Below, piece after piece: positions 36,850 through 48,512 of a stretch of DNA of 64,000 nt; position 1 is the stretch's first letter; every line of letters begins with the position of its first letter. The position numbers were made by a program, and so were the translations under genes. The stretch comes from Entoloma clypeatum (lineage: Eukaryota > Basidiomycota > Agaricomycetes > Agaricales > Entolomataceae): the NCBI GenBank assembly GCA_963565915.1, contig OY751488.1:434001-498000 (forward strand), in the 5' to 3' direction. The notes below the pieces were generated by a model that saw only the letters and a program-made list of their open reading frames with translations, ran no database searches and was not told the DNA's origin.

Positions 36850-37970
36850 CTGAGGAGGAAAAGGGCATGCAATTCAGTGGAGATGGAGACAGCCTCAGAT
36901 GACACGGAATACACATCGAAGTCTTTTATCAGCAGGCCGTGTTCGAAAGTGCACCCATCGAAAAAGAAAGTATCATTCCCTTTCGGAGTCGGTGGGATGT
37001 CGAAGATCTTTCCAATGACGGAGGGATTGAAAAGAGCCTGGGGAGGAGGAGGAGTGGAGTGTGGCCGCTTGCCCCATTTTCTTGATGAGAGAGGGGTCGA
37101 AAGCTGGAGGCGAGGCACCAGGAGGAGTTGTACGCCACCCCATGGCATTAACTTGTTGACGTACCCAAGGTCACCTTTGTAGGCACCTCTCAAGACCCGC
37201 ACCCACTGTCCGATCCTGAGCCTTAGTTTCCGATCCTGAGGAAGACGGAGTGTCGCTGGTCGATCTTCCAGTGGGACGAACTTGACGATAGGTGTTGCTA
37301 GCTGGTCTTGTGATACCAACAGGTTTCCTCTCTTCATGACCCCGGGGATGTGGCGCAGGAAGCTACGGAGGTTTGGGTTCATGTCGGCCTTGATGAAAAC
37401 CGACCCTCAGAGAGGTCCACGGGTATAGGCCGCTGATAGAACATCTGGCATCGCCCTGTCCTTGACTAGCTGGAAGAGCGTGTAGACAACTTCTTCTTCA
37501 AATGCAGGCTGGAATATCCTTGAGACTTACCACAAACAAGATGAATGGAGACTTACCCAGCATCGGAGCTGCCAAATAGGTTTGTCTGACGTTTGAGGTT
37601 GACACAGTAGATTGTGTGGTAAAATTCTGCCAGACGCCTCGTCATCGTATGCGGTGGTGGGGCGTTGGCGCCGTGCCCTGGTGGTGCAGTAGCGCGCACG
37701 TTCATGGACCGCGTCCCAATCAATATCATCCTCCGGCTCATCCTGTGGCTCGTCCAGTCCGCTGGCCTGGTAATCGTTCCACCGCCGAATACCCTCAGGG
37801 TGATTATCCTCCTGGTCATTGATAAAACCTAGAGCTACCTCAGAAGTGGATCAAAATAAGAGGACGGGTTGCTTACCATCCTCCTCCTCCTCCTCCTCAT
37901 CATCATCATCATCAGCATCATTGACTTGAGCCTCAAGATCCACGAAGGGATTATGAGCTTCCGTGATCTG
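36850..37970 (-). pseudogene. Spt5-like NGN/KOW protein, broken
   Basis: Minus-strand exons give an acidic N-terminus (DADDDDDEEEEE, near 37910-37880), a GTAAGC..CTAG intron, then EPEDDIDWDAVHERARYC, an NGN-like domain (FEEEVVYTLFQLVKDRAMPD; SVFIKADMNPNLRSFLRHIP) and a KOW motif (VRVLRGAYKGDLGYV). This is the order of transcription elongation factor Spt5, which acts with RNA polymerase II, though mushroom genomes carry divergent paralogues. TGA at 37409-37407 lies inside the NGN region and fits a CGA change. The C-terminal part is cut by hAT D. Confidence 0.75.
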
Positions 37971-37999
37971 TTTAATGGACTGTAAGCCCCCCGCATGTT

Positions 38000-38671
38000 G
38001 CATGAGCAACGGCACCTGTTGCCAAGATTGCGGCGGTCAAATCCATTGATATGATGAACAGACGATGCCAAGATTTGCAAAGAGCAGCTCCCGACGTTCA
38101 ATCCGCGTCATGTGCATGTGATCGTGGAGCGGTGATGTAACAGCAGCACCGTGTGGGGGATTGCGGCGATCATTGACCTATCAAATCCATTAATATGATG
38201 AACGGACAGTGAAGAGTGAGTGGCCACGCAACCTGTTGCCAAGATTCGCGAAGGGCAGCTCTCGACATTTGATCCGCCGCATGTGCGTGTTATCGTGAAG
38301 CGGCGATGTAACAGCAGCGTTGTGTGGATTAAGTGACCTGGGCTTTAAGTTATTGACCTATCAAATGATGAACGGATGGTAAACGCACCTGTTGCCAAGA
38401 TTCCCGAGGGGCGCTCGACATTCGATCCGCCTCGTGTGCATGTGATCGTGAAGCGACGATGTAACAGCAGCGTCAGGTGGGGGATTGAATTCATCGGCGG
38501 ATATGATCTCCCCCGTGGAGGGTGTTATTGTGAAGCGGCAATGAACAGCAGCGTTGTGTGGATTAAGTGACCTGGGCTTTAAGTTATTGACCTATCAAAT
38601 GATGAACGGATGGTAAACGCACCTGTTGCCAAGATTCCTGAGGGGTGCTCGACATTCGATCCGCCTCGTGT
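38000..38671 (+). repeat. Tandem repeat before the assembly gap
   Basis: Blocks with CACCTGTTGCCAAGATT followed by CGACATTCGATCCGCC and GTGAAGCGGCGATGTAACAG recur at about 38008, 38220, 38385 and 38620. Unit spacing is about 155-235 bp, so units vary in length. The motif GACCTATCAAATGATGAACG is repeated between them. Confidence 0.8.
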
Positions 38672-38871
38672 NNNNNNNNNNNNNNNNNNNNNNNNNNNNN
38701 NNNNNNNNNNNNNNNNNNNNNNNNNNNNNNNNNNNNNNNNNNNNNNNNNNNNNNNNNNNNNNNNNNNNNNNNNNNNNNNNNNNNNNNNNNNNNNNNNNNN
38801 NNNNNNNNNNNNNNNNNNNNNNNNNNNNNNNNNNNNNNNNNNNNNNNNNNNNNNNNNNNNNNNNNNNNNNN
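38672..38871. other. Assembly gap, 200 N
   Basis: Exactly 200 undetermined bases. Just after it, 38872-38911 is the reverse complement of the pre-gap block (GACCTATCAAATGATGAACG), so the gap sits in an inverted repeat, which probably stopped assembly. The 200 length is likely a placeholder. Confidence 0.95.
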
Positions 38872-38911
38872 CGTTCATCATTTGATAGGTCAATAACTTA
38901 AAGCCCAGGTC

Positions 38912-39307
38912 GCTTATCAAAGGTAATAGGGGAGGAACAAGTGCGTGCCTTGTCCATTTGCGACAGTATGGATCTAACAGATTCATAACCCGGTACCCGA
39001 CCAACATTCAGCAAGGGCGATGTGAAGGGAAGATATAGTCCTAGATCAACGGAGGAGCCCATCACTACCAAGCGCCGTAGTTGGGACTTGCGCCATGGAT
39101 TAATTTGTGGGACTCAGGATGCAGGTATGTACGCACTTTGTACGTCAATCTGTCGTTTCTTACAACTTCACCCTTAGCACTGCAGGGGGTGGTAGATTAC
39201 GGAGCCCTGTTGGAAGTAATTACGCGATAGTTGTGAATGATAAAAGACCTTAGTGTGTATTCTCCCTAGCCAGTGTACACGATTTTTCATCACCTCCCCA
39301 TCCAGGA
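38912..39307. other. Upstream region of the hAT transposase
   Basis: No gene is seen. I searched here for the 5' TIR partner of the terminus at 43892 and did not find one; it may lie in the gap or be lost. Confidence 0.4.
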
Positions 39308-42137
39308 ATGCCACCTCGTCGTCATCAGCAAGTTCCGGCTGAATCCCTTCGTCATGCCCAGCCTCTCGCTCAGAACCAACCTCCGGCTCCGGCCTAGCAT
39401 TGCCCTGTCGCAGGTTCTTCGGGGATGAGATGTTGACGCCCTCATGCCCAGGATGGCAATAGCGCTGGAGAGGACTTCGACTTCACCGGGGTCAATAGAA
39501 ATGCAGAAGGCGATGACGAGTCGGCTTGTCCGTCCAATGTTGCAACACGACACTCGAGCCCATCAGTTCAAGTAGCCCAACTCCTGATCCGTAAAGAGAG
39601 GAAGAAGGCTGTCGATGTCTGGGAGTTCTTTGGGATAGAAGATAACATTTTACCAGATGGGAGCCGGGCCACCAAGCGAGTATGTATTTTGTGCAAGTAA
39701 GTAATTGTCTTGAGTCTTGCGACATTGGATTTGACGCTCATTGCAGAGAAGTGCCTCCTTCGGATGATATCAGATGGACCTATGCAGCGACGACAGCAAC
39801 AACGACCCTTCGGAACCATCTAACTGCTAACCACCATCAAACATATATCACCAAATGTCAGGAAAAAGGTTGGACAGAGTACCTCACGAAATTGGATGGT
39901 GGCTCGGTGGATAGTTCGGGTTCTCGTTCTACGGGGCCGCGTGCTCCCTTCAGCCAGACAGCGTTCATCAAGCACCTTGTCAAGTTCATTGTCGCAGATG
40001 ATCAAGTGCGGCAAACTTCTTTCTGTTTTTCATATCTGACATACTTTCACTCAGTCAATCTACGTTGTCAAATGCCCTGAATTCCGCAAACTTTTACTAC
40101 TTTTATGCGAGACGCTGGAGGATAAGGACATTCCGCATCGTACAAAGATTCGGCAGGCAATTCTGGAAGCCTGGGTGGCATCTTTCTGGGACCTCAAGAA
40201 AGAACTTCAGGTAATACCATCTGTCTTCTTCAGTGCCGTTTGCTGAGTTCGTTGTAGAGTGCATTGGGGCGAATCAGCTTCATGGCCGATCTATGGTCCA
40301 GCAAAACACGGTACCCTTATCTTGCCGTCACCGCCCATTGGCTCGGACGCGACCGAGAAACGACTCAAATGCGCCTCAACAGTGGCTTGATTGCCTTTCA
40401 TCGCGTGTGGGGACGCCACGACGGTCAGCGCCTGGCTAGAATTGCGATGAATATCCTAGAATGGGCCGGAATCACATCAAAAGTATGTATTCTCTATTAA
40501 AACAATACACAATCTAATACCACCTTCCACAGGGTGGCCACTGGACTGTCGATAATGCATCAGTAAATGACACTTTCATGAGAGCCCTCAAGGACTTGCA
40601 TGATGACCGTGATATTGAGTTTGATGCCCAGGACCGACACATCATGTGTTTCCCCCACATTATCAACATCACAACTGGACATGTTGTCAATGACTCGACG
40701 AACACGGCTTATTCAGATGACCCAGATGATTTCGATCATACTCCTGACTTGCCAGACAGAAGTCGCGATGTCGTTGCTGCCTGCCGCAACACTGTACGCG
40801 CGGGCCGGGCTTCGGGACAGAGAATTGAGCGCTTTGAAAACACGATCACACTCAGCAATCAGGAGCACTGGTGGGGCCTCGACACCGAAGGAAAAAGCAA
40901 GAATATCAAGATTCTCCAACTCCTCCTCGATGTCCGTTCTTGTTGGGACTCAATACATGCCATGGTCGTTAGATGTCTCTATTTGCAACAGGAAAGCTTT
41001 TCTTTGTCTCGCGTCTTTTGCACTTCTCATCTTGATCTACAGCCTGTCGAAACCTTTCTAACCAATCCTCTCAACAGAGATATTGCTCACCTCAAGTTGA
41101 CTGAACGAGAGTGGGACAATTTGGAAGACTTTGCCTCAGTCCTCACAGTAAGGTTTTGCAATCATTAATTACTACATATCTTGACTGGTTTAAATAGATT
41201 CCACACGTCGTGCAGCAAAACATGTGCACAGAAAAGCTGCCAATGCTTTTGTCAAGCATATGCAACTTTGAAATGTTTATGACGGCATGGGAGACACTTG
41301 GTGAACACCACCTGCATCTGAAGAAGTATACTGATATTGGGCTGAAATGGGCGACAAAATACTATCGGCGTATGGATCAAAGTAAGGCATACGTGATTGT
41401 GATGTGTTAGTATTTTTTACCTTTTCGAGACTTCAGGCTGACCATTTATTAGTCCTCAATCCCTCAATCTGTAGATGCTGGATAGAGGAGCATTGGGAGA
41501 CAAATTATATTGACCAAGCAACAGACACAATAAAAGATACTGTATGTTCTATCATGACAGAATATCCCCTCCCCTACCTACTAACTACACTGCATTGTAA
41601 GATGGGCGAATATCGTCAGCATGGGGAGCTGTTGCATGCTTCAGATAGCTTTGGCCCTGGACCTAGCTGCCGTGCTACAGGCAGCATGGATGTTTGGAGA
41701 ACGGCTTCGAAATATGGGCTTCAAGACATGTTACGGTTCGACACGGGAGCACGGGCACGGGCTTCACCTTCGACAGTCGACGAGGAGTATGACTTATACC
41801 TTAGAGATATTTTGCCACCAGGAACTGACATCGTGAATTTTTGGGATGTATGTGCCTTCTTGATCAAACCTCGCATCATACTAACTACTGCATCCAGATG
41901 GAGGGAAAGCAAGACCCACGCCGGTACCCCACGTTGTATGCCATGGCTCTCGACTATCTCCCAATCCAGGCATCCGCCGTTCCTTGTGAGCATATATTTT
42001 CATCAGCTAGTGAGACGGACACGAAGCGCCGGAACCGAATCCATCCAATCCTGATGGAGGCCCTTCAAATCCTGAAGTTTTCGTTGAAGCGGCAGAGGTT
42101 GGATTTCACGCAGGGGCTAGAAACACCGGGGGGGTGA
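39308..42137 (+). pseudogene. hAT transposase with BED finger, at least six exons (broken)
   Basis: Exon 1 starts at ATG 39308 and contains TAG 39395 and TGA 39434, both fitting C-to-T change. It ends in the first half of a BED finger (CILCK). Introns of 47-50 nt lie at 39697-39746, 40006-40054, 40211-40257, 40483-40532 and 41148-41197. Exon 2 completes the finger (TLRNHLTANH). Exon 4 has ISFMADLWSS and exon 5 WTVDNASVND and CFPHIINI, matching the two catalytic Asp regions of hAT transposases. The C-terminus (IQASAVPCEHIFSSASETD) is the hAT dimerisation domain. It would cut and rejoin elements with hAT TIRs, possibly including copies A-D. Confidence 0.9.
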
Positions 42138-42454
42138 CATGTTGTTGTCACCAGGGGACACTCGCGATCGTCTCGCATCGATGTTGTCTCAAGGCATTTT
42201 GGGTGACGAACTTAGACAAATTGTGGCTCATGATGCATAAAAATATATTGTATCTCATATGACTGAATAATTATGCTTTTTATACACTTAAAGAAAGTAA
42301 TGAGAACATCAAGCAGCCGATAAAATGATAAATATATTATTATATAATGACATGCACTGCTTTGGCAATCGATTGATCGGTTCCACGACTCGGGACTGGC
42401 TTGCTCCGGCTGCTGAGCCAAATGGAGCCAAATAAATCGGTTTGGTTGACAAGC

Positions 42455-43812
42455 TTTTTTTTTTTTTTTTTTTTTTTTTTGTTGTCAACAATTTATATAC
42501 CGGTACCCTGAGGGCAGTCCGGTTGCCTACTACTACAAGTCGGCAGTAAAGAATTTTAACGTGCGTGTGGGCTAGCACAGAAATGTCCAAAAAATAGAAA
42601 GACGGTACAGCGATAAGATGCAATCAAAGGAAAACAGAGGAGAGCATACACCAAAAGTAACATGATATGTAGAAAGAGACGACATACATGTAGCTGGATA
42701 CTCCTTCAGGGGAGTATGACTTTAAGCGTCCCCATAACCAGTTCACACCTCCCCATCATCACGGCCGCGGCCAGAGGCAGGGGCTTTCCGACGAGTACCG
42801 GTTTCCCCGGTCAACGAGATTTAGGGCCCCCCTTGCGGGGGACCCTAGTATGTCATGGTTGGTCGCCGAGGGGGTGATACCCTCGGACTTATCCCAAGCT
42901 CGCCCATCCCAGAATCAACTTAGATTCGAACCTGAGCTTATTAATCTCAGGCGGACCGACAGAGGATTTAGTACTCTCGAGCCGGATCAGGGGATTGCCC
43001 TGAGCCGCTACGGCCCACTGCCCAACTTCGCCTGGACTGTTTCCCGTTGTCAGGCAGATGGTTCGCTGATGCCGATTGGCGCAGATCCCCATTTGTCCCA
43101 ACTCTCTGTCTTGCCACAGGGTCAACCGGTTGTGCGCTTTCAGGCCTAGGCCTTACTACCGGAGTTATTGTTACATGCCCGTGACTAACGACCAGCTTGA
43201 CCCTAGAGGTCGATCATCAGATCTCGCCATTGTCCCCCGAAAGTTATTTATAGCAAGATCCGATCCGACTGGGGGAGGTGACCTGATGAGTAACCCAGCT
43301 GAGACTGGTATCTTGCAACCGTCCCTCGGCATCACTCTCGGCTTGTTATTACCCTAATACCTCCTCTTATTGTCCCTTATCCTTTCGGGCAATGCCCCTA
43401 ATCACTAGGTCACCACTTAAGGCATTACCAGCAACTTTGGAACTCGCTGGCAAGCCGGCTACTTGGGGGCTTAGTCATCATACTGGGGCGGTTTTTTAGA
43501 CTGGTTCTCATCCAGGGTCTCCCAAAGTCAGCAATCATGTGACCCATTGCCATCGGCGCCGGTAACCCAGCGGCTGCCCAACTTTACTAAGGTCGGACCA
43601 ATGTTATGTGGTAACACGTTCCATCATGTGATATTATGTAATGACACATGACTACTCCGTGCACCCCCAACTTTGTGCTATCATAGGAGACATTCCCACA
43701 ATAGACTTACCAGGTATTGGGATCAGCCAGATTCGAACCGGCGACCTTTCCCTAGGCAGCACTAGCCTAAGATGCAGACAGCATGACCGTTATGCCAGAC
43801 TGCCGCTTGTTC
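42455..43812 (-). mobile_element. tRNA-headed, poly(A)-tailed retroposon, 1.36 kb
   Basis: A run of 26 T at 42455-42480 is the poly(A) tail on the minus strand. The TSD GGTTGACAAGC is exact at 42444-42454 and 43813-43823. The 5' end on the minus strand is tRNA-like (43806-43725). At 1358 bp it is several times longer than usual SINEs, and no RT or endonuclease is encoded. It interrupts the hAT 3' region. It is either an unusually long SINE or a composite of a tRNA head and unknown sequence mobilised by LINE machinery. Confidence 0.82.
43725..43806 (-). ncRNA. tRNA-like head with Pol III A and B boxes
   Basis: On the minus strand TGGCATAACGG resembles the A box and GGTTCGAATCT the B box. The T arm can pair (GCCGG with CTGGC around TTCGAAT). 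The anticodon arm is poorly formed, so this is a Pol III promoter of a retroposon rather than a working tRNA. Confidence 0.7.
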
Positions 43813-43823
43813 GGTTGACAAGC

Positions 43824-43892
43824 CGAGTTGAATATGTGCCAAGCCGTGACTTTGTGAGTCACGGTGTGGCTAGCCGAGTTGTGGCAACACTA
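43824..43892 (+). repeat. 3' terminal region of the autonomous-type hAT
   Basis: The sequence GTTGTGGCAACACTA ends at 43892; its reverse complement begins TAGTGTTGCC, sharing TAGTGTT with copies A, B and C. It also holds short palindromes (GCCGAGTT, GTGACTTTGTGAGTCAC). The flanking ATGGTCGT would be the TSD, but the 5' partner is not found. Confidence 0.65.
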
Positions 43893-43910
43893 ATGGTCGT
43901 GCATTTTTAC

Positions 43911-45687
43911 GCAACAAAGCTTGTACACCAGTGCCACCCATTGGTTCATGGGTTCAGATCAAAAAGTGTGGCCTGTATCGCAATGACCTTGGACTTGTTG
44001 CAGGTGCCCAAGCTAACAACGGCGACCTAATTACTCTCGCCGTTGTACCTCGCCTTGACCTCATGGAAAACAAGAAGAGGAAAGGCGGTAGAATCGCACC
44101 AGCCGTCCTCGCTATGAAAACTTTGGAAAAGTTTATTTTGAAGGACGGTCTTCGAATCCACCGTTCTCGGAAATTTCATCCTCAGGGGCTCGAGCTTCTG
44201 CTGACACCCTGCGCTCACAGGTTAAAAGTTGAGCAGCATCCCCACGAAGACGAACTCAGTTTGTTCGAAGCATCCTTTTTCAACCCTGGTGCCATAAAGG
44301 AGGCATATTGCAAATTGACAAGACGTCTATGGCGCAGTGGCGATCAAATGAGAATCCGGGATGGCCAGTTCCAAAATACATTGGGCCAACTATACGATGT
44401 TGACTGGCTCGTTGATTCTGCCGTTGTACACATTCTAGACCCCAATTTGAGGACTCCGATGGCTCTTGATGTCAGGATCGATGACATGGACCGCCAATTC
44501 TTGATAGGAGACCGAGTTCGTGTCACGGTGGGGGTTGACAAGGGAAGGGTGGGTATGATAGTTTCAATTGCAGGCAAAATTGCTACCATTGTCGAAGAGC
44601 GGCCGCTCCCAACAAACTTTGAAGGATCACAAATCATCGAAGAGGCAATGGAAGGGATCCAGGTTAACTTCCTGTTTCTCCTTGCATGCATGTGCTAAAC
44701 ATCTTCCAGTTTGAAACCCTGGCATGTTACCTGGAGAGCCATAGCCCCACCCTCAGATTTGTTCAGATACCTCGTCCCCGTGCCCCATCCACTTCCGACC
44801 CAACTGAGAAAGAAACTGCTGCAGCAGAGGAAGGCCAATTGACCACTGTTCATCAACCCAATAAACGAATCCGAAAGGAAGCCGCTGTCTATCTTGGGCC
44901 GATGAAAGGATGGCAGGGGAACCTTACCGCACTCAATCACAATTCCGGAACCATTGAATGTCCTGGGAGAATCCGCCTTCTGTGACTGTAGCGTTGAAGC
45001 AGCTGGTGCTCATGTACGTGTACTATGGAATAACTCGGCATCCGCCTTATCAATATTTCCAGGGACAAGCCCACACATAACCTGGCAGGGATCAAGTTGA
45101 ACAAGCCCTACATTGGAAGGGACCTGATGCGGCCCGAACCTAAGCATGCAGCCACTCCACCTCCGTCTTCTGAAAGCCTACCCACCACACCGGAACTGGA
45201 AGCACCCAAAGGGCCAGGTGAGGGCCGGTCAAAACGGGCTTCTGCTTTCTCACGCTTCCTAGGATCCGGCGCATTTCTGCGTGACCCACATGTTTGCTCA
45301 AATGTTGAAGAATTGCAAATATGGGTTGGATTCAATCCCTCCTATGAAAGGGGTTCCTTTGTGAAGAGGAATGCCTGCACAGCAGTCTCAAATAGGTTTA
45401 TGGATGCTGATGGTGAATGTTCCTGTCGCGAAGTGTGCCTTATCTGGACAGACCACCGGACTGTGGTACCTGTCAGCAAAAGGGTGGAATTGTACCATTT
45501 GAAGCCCACGCTGCCAAGGTCAAAAGGAGAGTGTGTTGTGATTCTTTCAGGGGAGGATCGGGGGCAGTTAGGCACTGTTCAAGCGTGTAAGAAGAAGTCA
45601 TCGGAGGCAGTGGTAAACATCAATGGGAAACAGGCCACGTATTCCTTTTCCGAAGTCTGTCGCATTACATCGCCCCTTGATACTTAA
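43911..45687 (+). pseudogene. Spt5-like KOW-domain gene, 5'-truncated
   Basis: Reading begins just after the hAT terminus at SWVQIKKCGLYRNDLGLVAG, a KOW motif aligned with the one in the 36.85-38.0 kb paralogue. It continues through a second KOW (FLIGDRVRVTVGVDKGRVGM near 44500), a GTTAAC..TCCAG intron at about 44663-44709, and a final KOW-like unit (GECVVILSGEDRGQLGTVQA near 45530) to the stop at 45685-45687. The acidic N-terminus and NGN domain are missing, presumably removed by the hAT insertion or later deletion. The surviving exons look intact. Confidence 0.75.
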
Positions 45688-46738
45688 GCAACTTTCTTGG
45701 AAAATGTGTAACATTATAAATAAATAATCAACTTGTCAACAATGATACAGGATTGCATTAATATGAATCGTGCAAACCATACCCACCATATTTGACTGCC
45801 AGATCATTCTCTTTGATCTCCTTTCCACAGAAAGCTGACAGGCCAAATTCGGGGAATTGCACTTGAAATAATTGGAACAGTTTATCATGAACCATAGAGG
45901 AAGCCTGTTCAAGTTGGAAGTGCTTGATGGTGGGAAAGTGTTGAGACCAATTTCTCCATCCATCCTGTTACGAGTGTCAGCGTCAGGTAAGAAAGATGTT
46001 GATGAATGCCGCACAAGTAAATCCTCATCGGAAAAGGTCGAGAATGGGAATAACTCGTCTAATGTTATTCTTACTATCTCAACATTTTGCAAGGCAAAGT
46101 CTTGAGCAACTGAGCATTTGCTTGGCTGTTTGCTCGGCCTGACAGTTTGCTTGGAATTATGTTTGGGCAAAGCAATATGCAGGGCTTTGACGTGTTGGCA
46201 CAAAGAAACACATTTAAATATCTCTGGAAAAAATGAGGAAGTAAAAACATGTCGATGGCAAGCCAGCAGTGATGGCTGAGCGAGAGATAATGGGGTTGAG
46301 GCGCTATTCAAGATCGCCCATATGTATGATGGTGGTCCTGAAACGCTGGTTAAAGACCCCAGGTCATATGATCTGGCGGCATTGGATGTCATTTCTCGGT
46401 GATATCCAGCGACTGGGGCAATAGAGATGTTTGAAACCTTCAGGTGGCAGGACAGGAAGCTCATTAATGTGGAAAGGGGTATATCTTCACTAACTTTGAG
46501 TGCTGTCAATAGTGTTTGAGGGTTCGGTTTGGTTCGGTTTTTTGCCTCCGAGGGGCATAGACCGAGACCAAGACTGGTCTTCATATATGACAAAAGGGCA
46601 AAAAACCGGACCGGACCACTCAGGACCGGTCCATCGGACCCATGGACGGTGGACCGAACCGGTCTGGACCGGTCTAAACCGGTTTGGTGGGTTGATTAAT
46701 TATACATTGTGGCTAAATATATATACATATGGGAGTGG

Positions 46739-47150
46739 TAGCCGTTGGGCATGAACGGAGGCTGTTCGACATGTTGGGCGTGAGTCGGCGCTGTTGGGCA
46801 TGATTCGGCGGCTTTGGGCATGATTCGGCGGCTTTGGGCGTGATTCGGCGGCTTTGGGGGTGAGTGGAGGCTGTTGGGCGCGATAGGGGGCATTGGGCGT
46901 GGGTGGAGGCCGTGGGGCGCGAGTTGATGCCGTTGGGCATGGGTGGAGGCCATTGGGGGTGAGTCGAGGCCGTGGGGTGCGAGTGGAGGCCGTTGGGCAC
47001 AGGAGGGGCCGTTGGGCGTGGGTGGAGGCATTGGGCATGAACAGAGGCCATTGTCTGCGAAAGTAGGCCGTTGGGCGCTAGAGGGGGCAATAGCGGGCTG
47101 TTGTCCACAAGTGGTGGTTGTTAGCCATGAGTGGTGGGCGTTGGGCGGAG
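46739..47150 (+). repeat. 5' minisatellite of hAT B
   Basis: About 20 units of the GGCCGTTGGGC type, plus variants such as GGCGGCTTTGGGCATGATTC repeated three times near 46800-46860. Confidence 0.88.
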
Positions 47151-48242
47151 GTGGTGGCCATATGGAGTGGAGGTGGGGGATAAAAAGAACTGTGGGAACG
47201 TTTCGCTGGCCGTCGACTTATGGTTCAACTTTCAGCAATTGCCGAGGTGCTTGGCAGTCAATGCCGAGTGAGTGTGTCATTGAAACTCGCGGCCTCAATG
47301 CCCAAACCGTGGCATCACAGGCCTCAAATATACTTATTAACTGATTTAGGGATGTTTATAAACCTATAAGAAGTATATATACAGTTGGATACATGAGCCA
47401 TGTATGGTAGAGAGTCTGGGCAGCAAATTGATGTATCAAATCACATTGTAAATCATGATAAACAGTGCATCATGAGTTACCTCAAACACAAAAAACATCA
47501 TTTCCTCACTTTCTCCTTTCCACAACCCCTTTAAACTACATGTAGTAAATATATACTATTGCAACATTGTATGTAAATCTATTCAGACCATGCAAATCAA
47601 ATTCAAGGACTTAATAAGGTGAATATAAGCAAACTAGGTCGAAAATTTGACCAGAAAATTTTACTTCAGCTTTGGATTCTCCCCATTCAGGGGATCTCAC
47701 AGCACATTTGTTTTTCAAATTTGGTGGATTAATCATGGAGATATAACACTTTTACTGAAATATGCACATTTGATTATTTCTATCTTATCTAGACATCTTA
47801 AAATTATTCAAGGTGTTTCAGAAGGTCAATATATATGTATTTATGAGTTCTATGACTTAAAACCCTTATTAGACCATGAGAAAGGTGCCGTGCGCACCCA
47901 CACGATGCATTCTGCGCATTGTTTACTATTATTTGGTGCAGAGCTCTGCATTGCTATATCATAAGATCTGTGGCGAAATTTCACAAAATAGATACATAGT
48001 CAGTGACACAAAATGCCCTAATACTTAATTGATATAGTGCATAAGCTTTTGCTGCCCCTATGTAAGACATGTAGGCAGATGTGTGATGTTTTTTTAAGTG
48101 TGTTTATATTTAGTTGACACATTTGATGCGCACCTGATGCATGTCCAAATGAGGGCAGGCTATTTGCCCTTATTTGCTTTGGCTGCTTTCTGGGCCAAAC
48201 AAACCCTTTGCCCAGTTCGCCATCTGACTTTCATGTCCACTC

Positions 48243-48512
48243 TTGCCCAACAGCCCCTCTCGTGCCCAACGGCATCCTTTCATGCCCAACGGCGTCCCTT
48301 CACCTCCAACGGCCTCCACCCACGCCCAACAGCCTCCACTTGCGCCCAACGGCCCCCTATCGCGCCCCAACGGTTCCCACTGGTGCCCAACGGCTTCGAC
48401 TCACACCTAACGCCCTCCCTTCACGCCCAACGGCCTCGACTCGCGTGCAATGGCCACCACTCGAGCCCAACGGCCCCCACTCGCGCGCAATGGCCCATCC
48501 TCACGTCCTGTA
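48243..48512 (-). repeat. 3' minisatellite of hAT B
   Basis: About 13 units of CCCAACGGCC type, inverted relative to the 5' array. The order of variant units matches hAT D at 36690-36849. Confidence 0.88.

Noticed and set aside
40971..40978. ATGGTCGT at 40971 as TSD partner of the hAT 3' end at 43893-43900
   Set aside because: It lies inside the transposase and is followed by TAGATG, not by the TAGTGTT terminus.
42850..43357. Protein-coding frames inside the tRNA-headed retroposon
   Set aside because: About 90-100 codons on both strands with no RT, endonuclease or conserved motif; most likely chance in GC-rich sequence.
36850..45687. A single Spt5-like gene split in two by the hAT insertion
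   Set aside because: The two parts are on opposite strands and both contain the same KOW region, so they are paralogues.
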